Assembly: GCA_007116995.1 (NCBI GenBank) | Contig: SKHL01000262.1 | Coordinates: 1 to 7,723, forward strand | Length of the DNA stretch: 7,723 nt | Source: Limnochordia bacterium | Lineage (GTDB): Bacteria > Bacillota > Limnochordia > Darwinibacteriales > DTU012 | Reading direction: 5' to 3' | Shown: in pieces, positions 5,342 through 7,723 of the stretch | How positions within the stretch are numbered: the first letter of the stretch is position 1 | How the letters are laid out: each line of letters starts with the position of its first letter | Position numbers and translations under genes: made by a program | Notes under the pieces: generated by a model | The model's input: only the letters and a program-made list of their open reading frames with translations | What the model was told of the DNA's origin: nothing | The model's database searches: none

Positions 5342-6379
5342 ATGCATAGAGCTAAGAAAACCGCAATACTACTAAAGTATGTTAGCAACTTTCCTCGGAT
5401 TAAACGGGAGCTGAAATACTGGCAGACCATGGCTGAACAAATACCAAAAGAACTAAAAGTCCAGGCTCATGCCAGCTTAGATCAGAAGGCATTTCACTGC
5501 ATTGGTGGATCTATTTATGCTATGTACCCTGGAGTTAATCGCAAGGTAATGCAAAGCGCTATAGTTTCTCTACAGACGATCAGTGATTATCTAGATAATC
5601 TCTGCGATCGAGTTAAGGTCAACGACGATCGCGCTTTTCGTCAACTGCATTTTAGTTTTCTTGATGCGCTAACTCCGAAGGGTTCAATCCAGAATTACTA
5701 TAAGTATTATCCTTACCAAGAAAATACGTATTTGACTAGCTTGGTCAAAACGTGTCAAACCCAGATTAGCAAGATGCCGTATTACCATAGTAATACAGCT
5801 CTTATTCTTCGTCTAGCACGTTATTATTGTGAGCTGCAAGTCCGAAAACATTTAGTTCCAAATGGCGAGAGACTACTAAAAGAATGGATTTCTGAAACTT
5901 TCTCAACAGAAGATATAGCTTGGAACGAGTGGGCCGCAGCCACAGGATCTACGCTAGGCATATTTATGCTCTTTGCAGCTAGCTTTCATCCTTATTCCAC
6001 CTCAATGATTAAACGAATCTATGACTGTTATGTTCCAGGAATACAGGCACTTCACATTCTCCTAGACTACTATATCGATGTGCTAGAAGACCAAGAACAT
6101 GGGGATATTAATTTCACCTACTACTATGATAATCACCGTCATAGCGTCCAACGCCTTAGCTACTTTATGGAAGATAGCAAAAAAAATGCAGTATCATTAC
6201 CGTATTCTTACTTTCACACCCTAGTCATCCAAGGCTTAATCGCCATGTATGGATCTGATCCCAAAGTCAGACGGGATAAGCTTTTTTCTGCATACCAGCA
6301 AGTATTAGCTAATGATCAAGGGTCGAATACTCTGTATCAATTATGCTGCTATCTAAGGAAGGTCAAACACTTTTATTAA
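5342..6379 (+). CDS. ytpB: Tetraprenyl-beta-curcumene synthase family (YtpB / DUF2600) terpene synthase
   Basis: 345 residues, slightly shorter than the roughly 367 I recall for Bacillus YtpB. This family cyclises C35 heptaprenyl diphosphate to tetraprenyl-beta-curcumene, the precursor of sesquarterpenes, and lacks similarity to ordinary terpene synthases. Visible marks are the aspartate-rich SDYLDNLCDR (D82, D85, D89), EWAAATGSTLG (196-206), and the second acidic cluster DYYIDVLEDQEHGDINF (D242, D246, E249, D250, D255), expected to bind Mg2+ and diphosphate. There is no signal peptide. The ATG at 5342 follows GAGGAAGG by about 10 nt. The gene converges on the hepT-like gene, whose product would supply the substrate, with 12 nt between stops. 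The leader holds an inverted repeat that could alternatively pair with the start region. The family assignment is firm; the precise product is inferred. Confidence 0.88.
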   Translation: MHRAKKTAILLKYVSNFPRIKRELKYWQTMAEQIPKELKVQAHASLDQKAFHCIGGSIYAMYPGVNRKVMQSAIVSLQTISDYLDNLCDRVKVNDDRAFRQLHFSFLDALTPKGSIQNYYKYYPYQENTYLTSLVKTCQTQISKMPYYHSNTALILRLARYYCELQVRKHLVPNGERLLKEWISETFSTEDIAWNEWAAATGSTLGIFMLFAASFHPYSTSMIKRIYDCYVPGIQALHILLDYYIDVLEDQEHGDINFTYYYDNHRHSVQRLSYFMEDSKKNAVSLPYSYFHTLVIQGLIAMYGSDPKVRRDKLFSAYQQVLANDQGSNTLYQLCCYLRKVKHFY

Positions 6380-6391
6380 AGTATAACCCTC

Positions 6392-7351
6392 TTAATGGTT
6401 GCGATCTACCACAAAACGAGCAATCTGGGTTAGCTTATCCTTAATCAGACCATCTTGGTAATCCGACAATAACTCGATAGCCTGAAGGCTATAAGTACAG
6501 GCTTCTTGGTAGACTTCATCTAGTACGCCAGAGTCCGTTAATAGTTGATTGAGCTCGGGCTGACTAAGAGATACTCTCCAGTCACTAGGTATTACCATAC
6601 GATTGACACCCCGAATAATTGGCAACGTCCAAATACCTTGTTGAAAATCACTACCCTGCATCTTACCTAATATCTTGCTATCGCCTGTGAAGTCTAAGAT
6701 GTCATCCACTAATTGAAAAGCATAGCCCAAATTTAGACCAAATTGTTCCATCTTATCCATATTCTCAACTGTTGGCAAAGAAGATACCATCGCACCCACT
6801 TTACATGCAGCCCCAAGCAAACAAGCCGTTTTTTTGTGTATGTAGTTCCAATAAAACCCTTCATCTTGCTTTGGTGCAACTAGTTGATCTACTTCACCTG
6901 CGCACATATTTCGAATTACATCAGTCATTAAACTCAACACGCCCGCCTGGTTCCATCGCGTAAACAAGGAAAAGGCAGCTGCAAACAGAAAATCACCCGC
7001 TAAAACAGCCACAGCGGGCCCATAGCGAGCTTGAATGGTTGGTTGACCACGCCGAAGATTAGATTGATCAATAATATCGTCATGAACTAATGAGGCCATG
7101 TGGATCAACTCCACTCCAGTAGCTAACTGTATAATTGTCGTCTCATCTGCCTCACCACAGATTCGATGACTATGAGAAACCAAAATAGGACGTACCATCT
7201 TTCCGTTCGATTCCCGCAAGTAATCTAATACTTCCTGTAAGCTACCCTCAGAAGCCAGGATCACCTGAAGCTGTTGCTTGACTAGTGGGACAATAGGGTC
7301 TACGGGGCTACTAGCGTCCTTTGGCGAGCTATAAATAGATAGGTTTTCCAT
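6392..7351 (-). CDS. hepT: Long-chain polyprenyl diphosphate synthase (heptaprenyl diphosphate synthase component II-like)
   Basis: A 319-residue trans-prenyltransferase, near the length of Bacillus HepT. It adds isopentenyl units to an allylic diphosphate, giving the side chain of menaquinone and, here, probably the substrate for the neighbouring YtpB-like enzyme. The first aspartate-rich motif LVHDDIIDQSNLRRG (D91, D92, D95) and the second FQLVDDILDFTGD (D216, D217, D220) are intact, as are GKMVRP (50-55) and GKMQGSDFQQG with TLP. The residues 4 and 5 before the first motif are Ser and Ala; small residues there go with long products rather than C15-C20. The ATG at 7351 follows GGAGGG by 5 nt. 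The frame stays open to 7531 but that segment is leader. The small partner subunit HepS is not in this window, so a homodimeric synthase remains possible. Confidence 0.88.
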   Translation of the reverse strand: MENLSIYSSPKDASSPVDPIVPLVKQQLQVILASEGSLQEVLDYLRESNGKMVRPILVSHSHRICGEADETTIIQLATGVELIHMASLVHDDIIDQSNLRRGQPTIQARYGPAVAVLAGDFLFAAAFSLFTRWNQAGVLSLMTDVIRNMCAGEVDQLVAPKQDEGFYWNYIHKKTACLLGAACKVGAMVSSLPTVENMDKMEQFGLNLGYAFQLVDDILDFTGDSKILGKMQGSDFQQGIWTLPIIRGVNRMVIPSDWRVSLSQPELNQLLTDSGVLDEVYQEACTYSLQAIELLSDYQDGLIKDKLTQIARFVVDRNH

Positions 7352-7373
7352 GTTTTCCCTCCAGCTTACCATC

Positions 7374-7402
7374 TTTATGCTAGTATCTACAGTGATAACC
7401 AA
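7374..7402 (-). promoter_or_regulatory. Possible weak promoter of the hepT-like gene
   Basis: On the minus strand TTGGTT (7397-7402) and CATAAA (7374-7379) are 17 bp apart and would start transcription about 15-20 nt before the ATG's ribosome-binding region. Match to consensus is only 3/6 and 4/6, so this is a candidate only. The spacer contains ATCACTGTA, whose reverse complement recurs at 7439-7447 on the same strand. Confidence 0.3.
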
Positions 7403-7422
7403 AATTATGATCCTCATGCAGA

Positions 7423-7456
7423 AAAGCACACTACAGAAATCACTGTATTGTGCTTT
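7423..7456 (-). terminator. Long imperfect hairpin upstream of the hepT-like gene
   Basis: Arms AAAGCACACTACAG (7423-7436) and CTGTATTGTGCTTT (7443-7456) pair at 13 of 14 positions around a 6-nt loop. Read on the minus strand the 3' arm ends in GCTTTTCTGC, only a short U-tract. It may be a weak terminator left from the ABC transporter gene upstream, or a leader structure of the hepT-like gene. Read on the plus strand the arm is followed by CGGTTC, which gives no U-tract. Confidence 0.5.
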
Positions 7457-7527
7457 CGGTTCACCGTTCATTTCATACATACATAATAACTCCATACATA
7501 CCGATATAAAGTTCCAGTAATGTGAGA

Positions 7528-7723
7528 TCATAGACCAGAAGAGCCAGCCAAATAAACGGACGCATCAAGCATTGACACAAGCTCGTCTGGTGGTTATTCA
7601 AGGATTGTATGCACATCCATAAACGGAGTCAAAGCGCTAAAAGGATCTTGCTGGATATACCCCACTTGTAAACGATACTGCTTTAAATCAGCTATATTCA
7701 GATCATTAATCCCGGAAACATAC
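7528..7723 (-). pseudogene. Remnant of an oligopeptide/dipeptide-type ABC transporter ATPase, core deleted
   Basis: The gene enters from the right edge. Its frame reads LKQYRLQVGYIQQDPFSAL then TPFMDVHTILE, the Q-loop region typical of Opp/Dpp-family ATPases (family form: YRR.V..IFQDPFSALNP.MTV...I.E). A TAA follows at 7594-7596, and the same frame continues PPDELVSMLDASV before stopping at 7528. DELVSMLDASV matches the Walker B/D-loop sequence DEPVSMLDASV of this family with P changed to L. The helical region and the LSGGQ signature that should lie between (about 60 residues), and the H-loop after it, are missing. The protein could not hydrolyse ATP, so the gene is dead at least at its 3' end. 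I cannot see whether the Walker A part upstream is intact. Confidence 0.78.

Noticed and set aside
6369..6382. ACTTT-TATT-AAAGT as a bidirectional terminator between ytpB and hepT
   Set aside because: The stem is only 5 bp, A/T only, and has no following U-tract in either direction.
7352..7531. N-terminal extension of the prenyl synthase
   Set aside because: It is translated leader containing the inverted repeat. ATG 7351 has a good ribosome-binding site and gives the family length.
7473..7562. Hydrophobic 29-residue frame on the minus strand after the ABC remnant
   Set aside because: It could be a piece of a membrane protein, but it has no start site and no recognisable motif and is short enough to arise by chance.

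Overview
The window looks like chromosomal DNA from a spore-former-type Bacillota (Firmicutes). The evidence is strong AGGAGG Shine-Dalgarno sites 5-10 nt before most starts, a consensus sigma-A promoter, a Bacillus-type branched-chain 2-oxoacid dehydrogenase operon, and the YtpB-class terpene synthase next to a HepT-like prenyl synthase. I cannot name a genus.

Positions 1-2851 (minus strand) hold lpdV, bkdAA and the first third of bkdAB, the E3, E1-alpha and E1-beta subunits of the branched-chain 2-oxoacid dehydrogenase. They are tightly packed, with each stop codon overlapping the next ribosome-binding site. Upstream, and possibly co-transcribed through a 14-bp hairpin, is trxA (2852-3169). 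It has a perfect TTGACA-17-TATAAT promoter, and the spacer is almost entirely a CsoR/CstR-type palindrome.

Positions 3231-4469 (minus) are a gene graveyard. An O-methyltransferase has lost its SAM-binding core and carries an in-frame UGA. An Eis-family acetyltransferase keeps its N-terminal GNAT part and C-terminal SCP2-like domain but has lost the middle. A shorter frameshifted remnant precedes it. A strong terminator (4482-4530) separates these from an intact DEDDh exonuclease gene with a C-terminal zinc-ribbon-like tail (4553-5227, minus).

Positions 5228-7351 hold a divergent leader with a 10-bp inverted repeat, then a ytpB-like C35 terpene synthase (plus strand) converging with a hepT-like long-chain polyprenyl diphosphate synthase (minus). 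These two plausibly act in sequence: the prenyl synthase makes the C35 diphosphate and YtpB cyclises it. Positions 7352-7723 hold the hepT leader, another long inverted repeat, and the end of a broken oligopeptide-type ABC transporter ATPase gene that has lost the stretch between Q-loop and Walker B.

The most notable signals are the repeated pattern of genes that kept both ends and lost the middle, and the metal/persulfide-sensor-type operator inside the trxA promoter. I see no CRISPR array, insertion sequence, tRNA or rRNA.
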